Source: Anseongella ginsenosidimutans | Lineage (GTDB): Bacteria > Bacteroidota > Bacteroidia > Sphingobacteriales > Sphingobacteriaceae | NCBI RefSeq assembly: GCF_008033235.1 | Contig: NZ_CP042432.1 | Coordinates: forward strand, 372,001-436,000 | Direction of reading: 5' to 3' | DNA: 64,000 bases | In this document: one piece after another, positions 28,545 to 36,789 of the stretch | How the letters are laid out: each line of letters starts with the position of its first letter | Numbering within the stretch: position 1 is the stretch's first letter | The notes under the pieces: model-generated | What the model saw: only the letters and a program-made list of their open reading frames with translations | Database searches by the model: none | Told to the model about the DNA's origin: nothing | Made by a program: the position numbers and the translations under genes

Positions 28545-28661
28545 CAATTTGTTGTAGTTTTCTGCCAGTACCGGGCAATGTCCGGTCATATCCCGGGAAC
28601 ATATTTTTAAGGAAGAAGGGTTTCTACGGGTAACAAATTTGTAACTTTTGTTAAATTTCTA

Positions 28662-28692
28662 TTTGAGAATGTTTAAATTACTCTTAACTTTG
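28662..28692 (+). promoter_or_regulatory. Consensus promoter for the XRE regulator
   Basis: TTTG at 28662-28665, a 19-nt spacer, then TAACTTTG at 28685-28692 match both boxes of the Bacteroidota housekeeping promoter. Transcription should begin near 28699, only a few bases before ATG 28703, so the mRNA would be almost leaderless. Confidence 0.75.
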
Positions 28693-28702
28693 TTTTTGAA
28701 TC

Positions 28703-29077
28703 ATGAAAAATACGGACAATACAATCGGAAAAAACATCAAGGCTTTGCGTCAGACAAAGAATTGGAGCCAGGAGCAGGTCGCAACAAGGTTGGGAATCAC
28801 AGCTCCGGCGTTTTCAAAAATCGAGTGCGGTTTTACTGACATCAACTATTCAAGGTTGAAACAAATCGCTGACCTTTTCGGGCTTTCTGTGGTAGAACTG
28901 ATCACCTATCACAACCAGGAAGAACAAAAAAAGTATCAAAGCGAATTGCAGAAGCTCAAGGAAAAACTGTACGACAGTGAGGGCGAGATCATTACTCTTC
29001 AGAAAAAGATCATCGTTTTACTGGAAGAAAAGCAGCGGCTTGAAATGGAAAGAGATCGGGCCCAGGCCGCTCTTTAA
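28703..29077 (+). CDS. XRE-family HTH regulator with C-terminal coiled coil
   Basis: A 124 aa protein. Residues 8-65 form a Cro/C1-type helix-turn-helix (IGKNIKALRQTKNWSQEQVATRLGITAPAFSKIECG). The remainder (about 72-124) is a heptad-rich coiled coil that probably dimerises it (LQKLKEKLYDSEGEIITLQKKI). Targets are unknown. It is divergent from ileS and upstream of recO, with its own consensus promoter. Confidence 0.85.
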   Translation: MKNTDNTIGKNIKALRQTKNWSQEQVATRLGITAPAFSKIECGFTDINYSRLKQIADLFGLSVVELITYHNQEEQKKYQSELQKLKEKLYDSEGEIITLQKKIIVLLEEKQRLEMERDRAQAAL

Positions 29078-29197
29078 GTTGTTTCCGCGCTGAAATTCCT
29101 TATTGGTTCTGCCGTTCTCCTGTACCAGCAAACAGCAGGAGCAAACCATCCTATGTAAAATATAAAGCTACGGCAGAATCATTTGTATCTTCGTTCT

Positions 29198-29923
29198 ATG
29201 CTGCATAAAACCAGGGGTATTGTATTAAAAACCACCGGATATAAGAATAGCAGTATAATTGCCCAGGTATTTACCGAGAAGTTCGGATTGCAGTCTTATC
29301 TTGTAAACGGAGTACGAAGGCCCGGGAGCAGGATTCCTTTTAATGTGCTTCAGCCGCTTCACCTGCTGGACATGGTGGTTTACCATAAAAGCACGGTTTC
29401 CCTGCAGCGCGTAAAAGATATCAGGAACGAGCCTGTTTTCCTGAGCATACCCCTTGATATTGCTAAAAGTACCGTTTCGCTGTTTTTATGCGAGGTACTG
29501 TATAAGGTATTGCGGCGACAGTCGGGTGAAGACACCGCCCTGTTTCAGTACCTTTTCAATTCCCTGGAATGGCTGGATCATCACGAAGGGAAGATCGCAA
29601 ACTTTCACTTACTGTTCCTGATGGGCCTTAGCCGTTACCTGGGCTTCTTTCCCGATACGCGGAACCCGCAGGACGCCTATTTTGATCTGCAGAACGGACA
29701 TTTTCTGCAAAATGCTCCACTGCATCCCTGGTACATTGGCCCTTCGCTGGCGGGTCTCTGGAGACAGCTGAGCCAGGGCAGTTATGGCCAGCTTACCGGG
29801 TTAAAGATCAGCGGGGAAGAACGAAAGCTACTGCTTCGCAGCCTACTGGAATATTATGCTCTCCATCTGGAAGGCTTCGGGCAAGTTCGCTCCTATGAAA
29901 TATTACAGGAATTATTCGCCTGA
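29198..29923 (+). CDS. recO: DNA repair protein RecO
   Basis: Recombination mediator that works with RecR to load RecA at gaps. The 241 aa chain shows the N-terminal OB-fold start (MLHKTRGIVLKTTGYKNSSIIAQVFTEKFG) and the helical C-terminal half with LFLMGLSRYLGFFPD. The zinc-finger cysteines of some RecO proteins are absent, as usual in Bacteroidota. An ATG 15 nt earlier is in frame, but MLHKTRG matches the family start. A weak nested inverted repeat (TTCTGCCG/CGGCAGAA) lies upstream. Confidence 0.88.
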   Translation: MLHKTRGIVLKTTGYKNSSIIAQVFTEKFGLQSYLVNGVRRPGSRIPFNVLQPLHLLDMVVYHKSTVSLQRVKDIRNEPVFLSIPLDIAKSTVSLFLCEVLYKVLRRQSGEDTALFQYLFNSLEWLDHHEGKIANFHLLFLMGLSRYLGFFPDTRNPQDAYFDLQNGHFLQNAPLHPWYIGPSLAGLWRQLSQGSYGQLTGLKISGEERKLLLRSLLEYYALHLEGFGQVRSYEILQELFA

Positions 29924-29995
29924 GATTCCAATGCTGAGGTCGCCAGGCGCGTCCGCTCCGGCCTTCGTCAAATACCGATATCGCCGTTAAAAGCG

Positions 29996-30979
29996 TTAAA
30001 CCGCGGCCATCCGGTTGTATTTATTGCGGTACACCATGGGAGATAAGCCAGTTATTCTCCTGAAAATGGTCCTGAAAGCCTTCACGTCCGTGTAACCCAC
30101 TTCATACATTACTTCCGTCACATTCTTAGCGCTGTTTTCCAGCAATTTTTTGGCCGCTTCGATCTTTACCCGCTGAATGTATTCAACAGGGGTGTTATTG
30201 GTCGCTTTCTTGAATCTCCTTTCAAAGTGCCTTCGACCGATCGCATATTTCAGCGCCAGGTCTTCGACGGATATCCGCTCCCCTACATTATTTTCAATGA
30301 AATCCTGCGCCTGCTTTATTGGCTCGTCTTCATGTTTCTTCTGTCCCTGGAACATGATAAAGGGCGACTGGGTCTTGCGGTCTATTTCGATCGCGAAAAA
30401 TTTGGAGGCGCGGATAGCGATGGTCCGGTCGGTGTATTTTTCAATGATATGCAACAGCAGGTTCCAGTAAGAACTGGCGCCGCCGCTGGAATACAGCCCC
30501 TGTTCGTCCGAAATGATCCGGCCGTCCACGAGGCGCACCTCGGGAAACATGCGCCTGAATTCATCCGCGAATAACCAGTGGGTAGAACATTCCTTGCCGT
30601 TCAGCAAACCTGTAGCGGCCAGCAGGAAGGCCCCGAGGCACAGGCTGGCCACTTCAGCCCCATTCGCGTGTTGCCGTACGATCCAGGGAATAAAATCTTT
30701 GTTCAGTTCCAGGTTTGTTCCGATATCGCCGCTCAGGGCAGGTACGATCACCAGGTCGGTTTTTTCCACTTCATCGAGAAGGGCATCCGCGCGAACGCTA
30801 AAGGCTCCCCTGTTCAGGGGAACATCCCGGGAAAGCCCTACCAGCTGGATTTCGAAGGCGGGGCCTTTGCCAGCTTCCTTAAAGAACTGGTTTACGGCCG
30901 AAAACATATAAGAAGGGTCCACGATGCTCGCGGGGACCGCTTCATTAAGGACCAATATGGATATCTTCCTGGCGCTCAT
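29996..30979 (-). CDS. GlxA-type AraC-family transcriptional regulator (DJ-1/PfpI + HTH)
   Basis: A 327 aa regulator. Residues 1-190 are a DJ-1/PfpI-like domain (VPALSGDIGTNLELN, ASLCLGAFLLAATGLLNGKECSTHW, with the nucleophile-elbow cysteine kept). The C-terminal 100 residues are an AraC double HTH (RISVEDLALKYAIGRRHFERRFKKAT, NVTEVMYEVGYTDVKAFRTIFRRITG). The frame opens 42 nt earlier, but MSARKIS fits family starts. It is divergent from the reductase at 31118, which it may control. Confidence 0.88.
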   Translation of the reverse strand: MSARKISILVLNEAVPASIVDPSYMFSAVNQFFKEAGKGPAFEIQLVGLSRDVPLNRGAFSVRADALLDEVEKTDLVIVPALSGDIGTNLELNKDFIPWIVRQHANGAEVASLCLGAFLLAATGLLNGKECSTHWLFADEFRRMFPEVRLVDGRIISDEQGLYSSGGASSYWNLLLHIIEKYTDRTIAIRASKFFAIEIDRKTQSPFIMFQGQKKHEDEPIKQAQDFIENNVGERISVEDLALKYAIGRRHFERRFKKATNNTPVEYIQRVKIEAAKKLLENSAKNVTEVMYEVGYTDVKAFRTIFRRITGLSPMVYRNKYNRMAAV

Positions 30980-31088
30980 TGTTCGTGCTTTGGTATTATA
31001 CCATACTAAATTAACAAACATTCATAAAAGTCGCAATCCGCACCCTATTTAGTCTCATTTACACAGGCCATGGATTATCAAGGTGAAA

Positions 31089-31096
31089 TACCTTTG
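31089..31096 (+). promoter_or_regulatory. Candidate -7 element of the RibD/DHFR-like gene
   Basis: TACCTTTG matches TAnnTTTG exactly and lies 21 nt before ATG 31118, in the short divergent interval with the GlxA-type regulator. No good -33 box is present, which would suit a promoter that needs an activator. Confidence 0.45.
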
Positions 31097-31117
31097 TAAC
31101 AGGATAAGGCCAAAGAA

Positions 31118-31738
31118 ATGCGAAAATTAGTTGCATCGATAAATCTGACACTTGATGGTTTTATGGCAGGCCCGCGCTGCGAACTCGACTGGCATTTCCG
31201 CCACTGGACGGAAGATATGGCCGGGATCACCGGCCGGGAGCTGAGCAAAGCGGATACGATCTTACTGGGCAGGATCACTTATGAAGGAATGGCCGCTTAT
31301 TGGTCATCGGCCTTTGCGGACCTCTCCTTCCCGAGAGGAGACCTTGCCATCGCCGAAATGATGAATAATCATACAAAAGTTGTCTTCTCCAGGTCACTGG
31401 TTAAAACCGGCTGGAGGAATGCGCGCCTGGCCGGGAAAAATATACGCCGGGAAATTTCCATGCTAAAACGCTCCGGCGCCGCCGGAAATAAAAACATCAT
31501 CCTCTTCGGCAGCGGCACCCTGGCATCCACCCTGATGCAATTGGGCCTGATCGACGAATACCTGCTTTGGATCCACCCGGTGATCCTGGGCCAGGGCAAG
31601 CTCCTCTTCAAAGACTCCATTTCACAGCAACTCCGCCTGACCGCCTCGGAAACCTTTAGTTCCGGCGTCGTTCTGCTTCGCTATGAAATACAGCATCAGC
31701 CTGAACTCGTTTTTGATAATATGCCGCTCTCCGGCTGA
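31118..31738 (+). CDS. Dihydrofolate reductase family protein (RibD C-terminal domain)
   Basis: A 206 aa NADPH-dependent reductase fold of the YwjB/YyaP type. It has the N-terminal ASINLTLDGFMAGP, DTILLGRITYEGMAAYW, and C-terminal ILFGSGTLASTLMQLGLIDEYLLWIHPVILGQGKLLF motifs. It is a stand-alone protein, not fused to a deaminase, so it is unlikely to be the riboflavin enzyme; the substrate is unknown. The divergent AraC/GlxA regulator suggests inducible expression. It ends 3 nt from the convergent glycosyltransferase operon. Confidence 0.85.
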   Translation: MRKLVASINLTLDGFMAGPRCELDWHFRHWTEDMAGITGRELSKADTILLGRITYEGMAAYWSSAFADLSFPRGDLAIAEMMNNHTKVVFSRSLVKTGWRNARLAGKNIRREISMLKRSGAAGNKNIILFGSGTLASTLMQLGLIDEYLLWIHPVILGQGKLLFKDSISQQLRLTASETFSSGVVLLRYEIQHQPELVFDNMPLSG

Positions 31739-31741
31739 AGT

Positions 31742-32817
31742 TCATTCCTTCAACCTGTTCACAGGTACGGGTTCACTGTCAGCATTCCTTTCCTTTAACT
31801 TTTCAAAAAAACGAAGCGTCCTTTTCTTAAGAAACTTGTAGCCGATTAGCTTTTTTATGTAAAGCTTTAAAATAATATATATCGTATTTAGATTTCTACT
31901 CATTTTAAAAGCGGCCTTGGCCTGCAACAGGGCCGCATGGGTGGTCCCGTACTCATTATATAACTGATGAGATTTGTGAGCGATATAAATTGATTTATAT
32001 TTTCTCGCTGATCTTTTATATGACTTCCTTTTTTCCGGCGGAAGATAATGCTGAATGATATCGATCGCCTTATAGATATCCAGAATGTTCTGTCCGGATA
32101 AAAACGAACGGGTGGTAATGTTATTTGTATGGTACCTGTACCGGGCAAGCCGCTCGGGGAATAGGCCACCGGGTAATGAGCCGCGATCCGTACCCACATT
32201 TCCCAGTCTTCGTTAAAATGAAAGGCAAAAAATCCCCCCAGGTGTTCGTATACCAGTCGTTTTACGACGATGGCGGGAGGCTGAAGACGCTGGCGGCGGG
32301 CGATGGTACTCAACCAGTCGCTGAGGACGCCCGGCTTGTCCATCAGGCTTTGCCGGCTATATACTTGATTTCCGCATTCATCAATCACGATATGGCTGGT
32401 AAATGCGGCGCCCACCTGTGGATGCGCGTCAAAAAGCGCCCCGGTTACGCGGTAAAAACCAGGCAGCACAGCATCGTCACCATGCAATAAATGGACTAAA
32501 TGCCCTTTGGAACGGTTCAGGCAGGTCTCAAAATTCCGGAGACTGCCGCGATTATATGGCTGCCGATAATACCCAACGCGGCCTTTCCCTACTCTGGCGA
32601 CCAATGCGCGAACATCCCCGTCCGTACTATGATCATCCACAACTTCGATCTGCATGATTTCCGGACCGGGGTCCTGGATGAGTACGCTTTCGAGAGCGGT
32701 TTGAAGATACCCGATGCAATTATATGCGGGGATCATCACGGACCAACGGGGACGGCTTTCGCAATCTGTTACCGCTTTAATGATGGGTGGGGTTTGTGGA
32801 GTACGGTCTTCGTTCAT
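31742..32817 (-). CDS. Family 2 glycosyltransferase, frameshifted; paralogue of the preceding gene's C-terminal half
   Basis: GT-A fold glycosyltransferase. The first part (32817 to about 32160) carries RPRWSVMIPAYNCIGYL, VVDDHSTDG and HGDD. The C-terminal part continues in another frame as ERLARYRYHTNNITTRSFLSGQ to the stop at 31742. Comparison with the paralogous half of the gene at 32777-34891 shows continuity across the break if one base is added at the C/G run 32156-32159, giving 358 aa. It is either a base-call error or a recent inactivation. It overlaps the preceding gene by 41 nt and ends the operon. Confidence 0.8.
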
Positions 32818-34891
32818 CGGTTTGAGGAAGTTTTCTCAACATACTATATATATACCTGCCCGCAAGCTTTAACATGCTGGCGGAGGTAAGGGCGTTCGGG
32901 CTCATTATCCAGGCCCGCCAGGCCTGGGTAAAGGCAGCTTTGGGGTTGCGGAACTCCGTAAAGATCCTGTGGGAAGTATTGGCGAAATACGCGGCGTAGT
33001 TTCTTCTGGCAGCCTTTTGCAGGTGGCGCTGCTGATCGCGGGGCAGGTACTGCCGGACAATGCGGATGACGGTGTGAATGTCGCGGATACTTTGTCCGGA
33101 CAGGAAGGAACGGCTGGTAATGTTATTCCTGTGGTAACGGTATTTGGCCAGGTGCCTGGGCGAATAGGCAACGGGGTAATGCGCGGCTATGCGTACCCAC
33201 ATTTCCCAGTCTTCGCCAAAATGAACGGCAAAAAAACTTCCCAGATGCTCGTACACCCTGCGTTTCACAACCATAGCGGGAGGCTGCACATATTGCCGGC
33301 TCGCAATCCGGGCCAGCCAGTCCGGCAACAGTCCGGCGCTGCCGGCAAGGCTCCGGTAATAAGAGAGTTCACCGCCCGCCTCGTTTATAAAGATGTGATT
33401 GGTAAACGCGGCGCCGGCTTGCGGATACCTGGCAAACAAATTCCCGATCTCGCCGTAAAACCCTGGCTTTACCAGGTCGTCTCCGTGAAGCAGGTGGATC
33501 CACTCACCCTTTGCACGGTTCAGGCAGGTTTCAAAATTGCGCAGGCTGCCGCGGTTATACGGTTGCCGGTGGTAGCCTACGCGTCCTTGTCCTAAACGCG
33601 TCACCAGGGCAGCGACATCGCCGTCAGTACTGTGGTCATCTATTACTTCGATCTGCATGATGTCCGGGCCGGGATCCTGCAGAAGTACGCTCTGCAAGGT
33701 TTCTTCCAAATACCCGATGCAGTTGAATACGGGGATCATGACCGACCAGCGGGGGCGGGCTTCCCCTGCCGGCACCGGAAGGATCTCCGGAGGGTTATGT
33801 GGTATCCGGGGTATTGCTTTTGCAGTTTCTGGTGGTGTTTCCGCTGCCTCGCGGATCTTGCCGTTCCGGTGAGCGGCCACCGATCCCGGCTGGGAAAATT
33901 TAGCGCTCAACAGGAGCGCGGCCTTTTTCCAGCAGCCCAGGCTGATGAGCAGGAAAATCAGTTCAGGCCCGGAAAGCCTGCCTGCAAAAAAAGAAAGCAT
34001 CCACTCTTTCTTGAAATAGGCGGCTTCCCGGATAGCGGCTTCATCGCGATTGACATTTTCCATTGCCAGGATGTACCCGGTAATATGATCCAGCTTACGA
34101 AAGCAACGGGCAATGGCCATTATACCTTCCTTCAGGACAGGCTCGCAGTCCAGCATCAGGCAGCGAACTTCATGATGGCTGAGGCGAAATCCTTCCCCGG
34201 TATAATACCGGATATTGCGCAGAACCTGTGCATGCTGCGCCGCTTCATATTCTGCTTTCCGCGTAACCCGGCTCAGGCTTTCGTCGGCAAGGCGGTAATC
34301 CAGCAGAACTTCCGGCAAGTTATGGATCTTGTAATTGCGTGCCATTTGCCACCACAAATTGTGGTCTTCGGCGTAGCGGGTACTGTATTTACCGCTGGCT
34401 GTTACGGCGCTGCGCCGGTACATAACAGTAGGATGGTAGATCCAGCAGGCGAAATTGAGGTTGTAATAATAGTATTGGGATTTCCATTTCTCCGTCCGTA
34501 AAGGAGTTTTATCGGCTGCAACGACCCTTGCCCAGGTTGAAAGCAGTGCTATTTCGGGGTGTTCCCGGAAAAAGGCCACCTGTTTTTCGAGCCGCTCCGG
34601 ATAGCTGATATCATCGGCGTCCATGCGGGCGATAAGCCCGGAAGAGGCCAGGCCGATCCCCTGGTTAAGTACGGCCGAGACGCCCCGGTTTTCTTCGTTC
34701 CTGATAAACCGGATCCGCGGATCGGTGTACGAACAGACGATCTCCGGGGTAGCGTCTGTGGACCCGTCGTCAATGATCAGGAATTCAAATTCTGTATATG
34801 TCTGCCCTAATATGCTCTCAATAGCCTCCCGTACATGCTTCCGGGCATTGTAGACAGGCATTAAAACGGTTACAGAATGACAAGCTTCCAT
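32777..34891 (-). CDS. Bidomain family 2 glycosyltransferase (two GT-A domains)
   Basis: A 704 aa protein with two different GT2 domains. Domain 1 (about residues 1-240) has VTVLMPVYNARKHV, IIDDGSTD and the metal-binding MDADD. A helical region rich in Trp/Leu follows, then a Pro/Glu linker (about 345-375). Domain 2 (about 378-600) has RPRWSVMIPVFNCIGYL, VIDDHSTDG and HGDD. Such proteins can add two sugars alternately, but acceptors are unknown here. Domain 2 is very similar to the next gene, so a duplication has occurred. It lies 12 nt after the preceding glycosyltransferase. Confidence 0.9.
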   Translation of the reverse strand: MEACHSVTVLMPVYNARKHVREAIESILGQTYTEFEFLIIDDGSTDATPEIVCSYTDPRIRFIRNEENRGVSAVLNQGIGLASSGLIARMDADDISYPERLEKQVAFFREHPEIALLSTWARVVAADKTPLRTEKWKSQYYYYNLNFACWIYHPTVMYRRSAVTASGKYSTRYAEDHNLWWQMARNYKIHNLPEVLLDYRLADESLSRVTRKAEYEAAQHAQVLRNIRYYTGEGFRLSHHEVRCLMLDCEPVLKEGIMAIARCFRKLDHITGYILAMENVNRDEAAIREAAYFKKEWMLSFFAGRLSGPELIFLLISLGCWKKAALLLSAKFSQPGSVAAHRNGKIREAAETPPETAKAIPRIPHNPPEILPVPAGEARPRWSVMIPVFNCIGYLEETLQSVLLQDPGPDIMQIEVIDDHSTDGDVAALVTRLGQGRVGYHRQPYNRGSLRNFETCLNRAKGEWIHLLHGDDLVKPGFYGEIGNLFARYPQAGAAFTNHIFINEAGGELSYYRSLAGSAGLLPDWLARIASRQYVQPPAMVVKRRVYEHLGSFFAVHFGEDWEMWVRIAAHYPVAYSPRHLAKYRYHRNNITSRSFLSGQSIRDIHTVIRIVRQYLPRDQQRHLQKAARRNYAAYFANTSHRIFTEFRNPKAAFTQAWRAWIMSPNALTSASMLKLAGRYIYSMLRKLPQTDERRPYSTNPTHH

Positions 34892-34903
34892 CTTCCTCTT
34901 TCG

Positions 34904-35770
34904 CTAATAAAACAGCCGCGCCCACCATCGAACCACCGGATGCCGGTACCGGCACAGGGCTCTCCTTAATAAGTTGTCGATGCCGGGATACACTATTTTA
35001 TGTTCCGCCATATATTCCCGGAGCCATTGCAGGAAATACTGCCGTACCACATGATAATTCCCCTCCCCGGTTACCTGGCGTACCAGTGAGCCTGCCCGCT
35101 GGCGGTACCGGTTGTGGCATAGAGGAGATATGTAAACAGGCTCATTCAGGTATATTTTATGCAGGAAGGCCTGGTCTTCATAAAGCTGGTACTTCCCCGT
35201 AAAATGCGCTTCAAACCCCCGGTATTTCTCCAGGGCGGACCTGCGGACGATGATCCCGGAAGGACAGGGCGCCGCCCCGCCCGATAAGGGGTAAAGCAGG
35301 TTTATGAGCTCGGGAGGGTCAAACAGCCCTTCCCGTTTGACGCCTACCGGGATAATTACATCCTGCGCAGACGGTTTTTCCCAGCTATACCAGTACTCGG
35401 ATGCCTCGCATAACATGGCCGCTTGCGGGCAGGCATGCATGATCCCGGCCTGCACCTGTAATTTTTCCCGCCTCCAAACATCGTCTGCGTCCAGGAAGGC
35501 GATCAAAGCGCCGCGTGCCCTGGATATTCCCAGGTTCCGGCTGGCGCTCAAGCCTTTGTTTTCCCCGCGCTCATGTTGTACGCAGCTGATCTTCCCCGGA
35601 TACCGGGCTGCATACTCCTGCGCAATATCCGTGCTGCTGTCCGCCGAACCATCGTCGACCAGGATCAGCTCCCAGCTATCGTAATGCTGGCCGATCACAC
35701 TCTCTATAGCTTCGGCCAAAAAACGCTCCTCGTTAAAAAAAGCCGTTATCACGGAAATCTCCGGCATCAT
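34904..35770 (-). CDS. Family 2 glycosyltransferase
   Basis: A 288 aa GT-A enzyme with ISVITAFFNEERFLAEAIESV, LVDDGSADSS and the DxD-type FLDADDVW. The C-terminal helices are rich in Arg/Trp, suggesting membrane association. Two adjacent ATGs occur; the first, at 35770, overlaps the deacetylase stop as ATGA and is preferred over an ATG at 35788. Sugar donor and acceptor cannot be predicted. Confidence 0.9.
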   Translation of the reverse strand: MMPEISVITAFFNEERFLAEAIESVIGQHYDSWELILVDDGSADSSTDIAQEYAARYPGKISCVQHERGENKGLSASRNLGISRARGALIAFLDADDVWRREKLQVQAGIMHACPQAAMLCEASEYWYSWEKPSAQDVIIPVGVKREGLFDPPELINLLYPLSGGAAPCPSGIIVRRSALEKYRGFEAHFTGKYQLYEDQAFLHKIYLNEPVYISPLCHNRYRQRAGSLVRQVTGEGNYHVVRQYFLQWLREYMAEHKIVYPGIDNLLRRALCRYRHPVVRWWARLFY

Positions 35771-36789
35771 GCCTTTCCTCCCATCCATACGGAAAGCTGT
35801 TTTTCGAATGTTTCTCCATTCCAGTCCCCCACCTGGAAACGGCCCAGCCGGTAGGGATCCGACTTTCGGGTGATCGCTTGTTCCTCGGTGGTAAAGGCTG
35901 CCTCAAGCTGCTGTTCCTTTACCGTCCTGAGCGTATCCTTATTGTAGTGGCCGTGCGGATAGCTGATCACCGGAATAAAGCGGCTGGTGGCTCGCGCCAG
36001 GTATTTCCTGCAGCTTTCGATTTCGCGAAACTGCCGCTCAGGCGATTGACATCCCAAAGCCGGATGGCTATGGGTGTGCAAACCGATATCCAGCAGGGGA
36101 TGCCGGCTCATGCTCATTAGCTGCTCCGTATTTACAGGAAGCCGCTCCTCTTCGGAGGAGCCGCTGCTGTCTTCCCGCCAAAGCCTGATCTCCCGGGCGG
36201 CACGCTCCTGCGCTTCGGGTGGCAGGCTTTTCACGCGCTCATAAATATCCAGGTAAACAGCTGCTCTGCGGCCCGGCGGCGGGGCCGGATAACGCCATAA
36301 AAGGTATTTACGATGCAGCTCCCCACTGAGGACGACTTCCCCATTGAGGGGATAGGAACAGCGCTCGCCTTGCAGATCTACAGAAACCGCTTCGGGTAGT
36401 TCAGCGGTATTGAGCAACAGGTCTCCGAGGGTGTCCCACCAAAAGCTATGCTTCCGGTCAATACAGCGCGTCACAATAAAAAAAGTAGCCGGGCATTGGT
36501 ATTTTTCCAGCAAGGGGCGGGCTGTCAAATAATTGTCGGCGTAACCATCGTCAAAAGTCAGGCATACGCTGCCCGGCAAAAGCTTTCCCTCCTCTAATTG
36601 GCGCAGAAGCTCCGGTACCGGGATAACGCTGTAGCGTTTTCCCAGCACCTGTAACTGCTCCTCAAAATGCTCCGGCCGGACGGCCATCTGCCAGGGGTCG
36701 ACCGGCACATTGGCGACGCGGTGGTACATCAGCACAAGGGCCCGCCCTGCGGTCGGCTGCCTGCTTTTGTATATCCAGCCGAGCTTCAT
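35767..36789 (-). CDS. Polysaccharide deacetylase (NodB/CE4) family protein
   Basis: A 340 aa protein with a NodB homology domain: LVLMYHRV, the metal and catalytic motif TFDDGYADNY, a long insert, and HTHSHPALG for the second histidine motif. It probably removes N-acetyl groups from the surface polysaccharide made by this operon; some family members are lipid-linked-sugar deacetylases instead. No signal peptide is seen, so it acts in the cytoplasm or at the membrane face. It overlaps both neighbours by 4 nt (ATGA). Confidence 0.88.
   Translation of the reverse strand: MKLGWIYKSRQPTAGRALVLMYHRVANVPVDPWQMAVRPEHFEEQLQVLGKRYSVIPVPELLRQLEEGKLLPGSVCLTFDDGYADNYLTARPLLEKYQCPATFFIVTRCIDRKHSFWWDTLGDLLLNTAELPEAVSVDLQGERCSYPLNGEVVLSGELHRKYLLWRYPAPPPGRRAAVYLDIYERVKSLPPEAQERAAREIRLWREDSSGSSEEERLPVNTEQLMSMSRHPLLDIGLHTHSHPALGCQSPERQFREIESCRKYLARATSRFIPVISYPHGHYNKDTLRTVKEQQLEAAFTTEEQAITRKSDPYRLGRFQVGDWNGETFEKQLSVWMGGKA

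Noticed and set aside
33632-34501. 289 aa plus-strand open frame
   Set aside because: Antisense to the two-domain glycosyltransferase; no motif.
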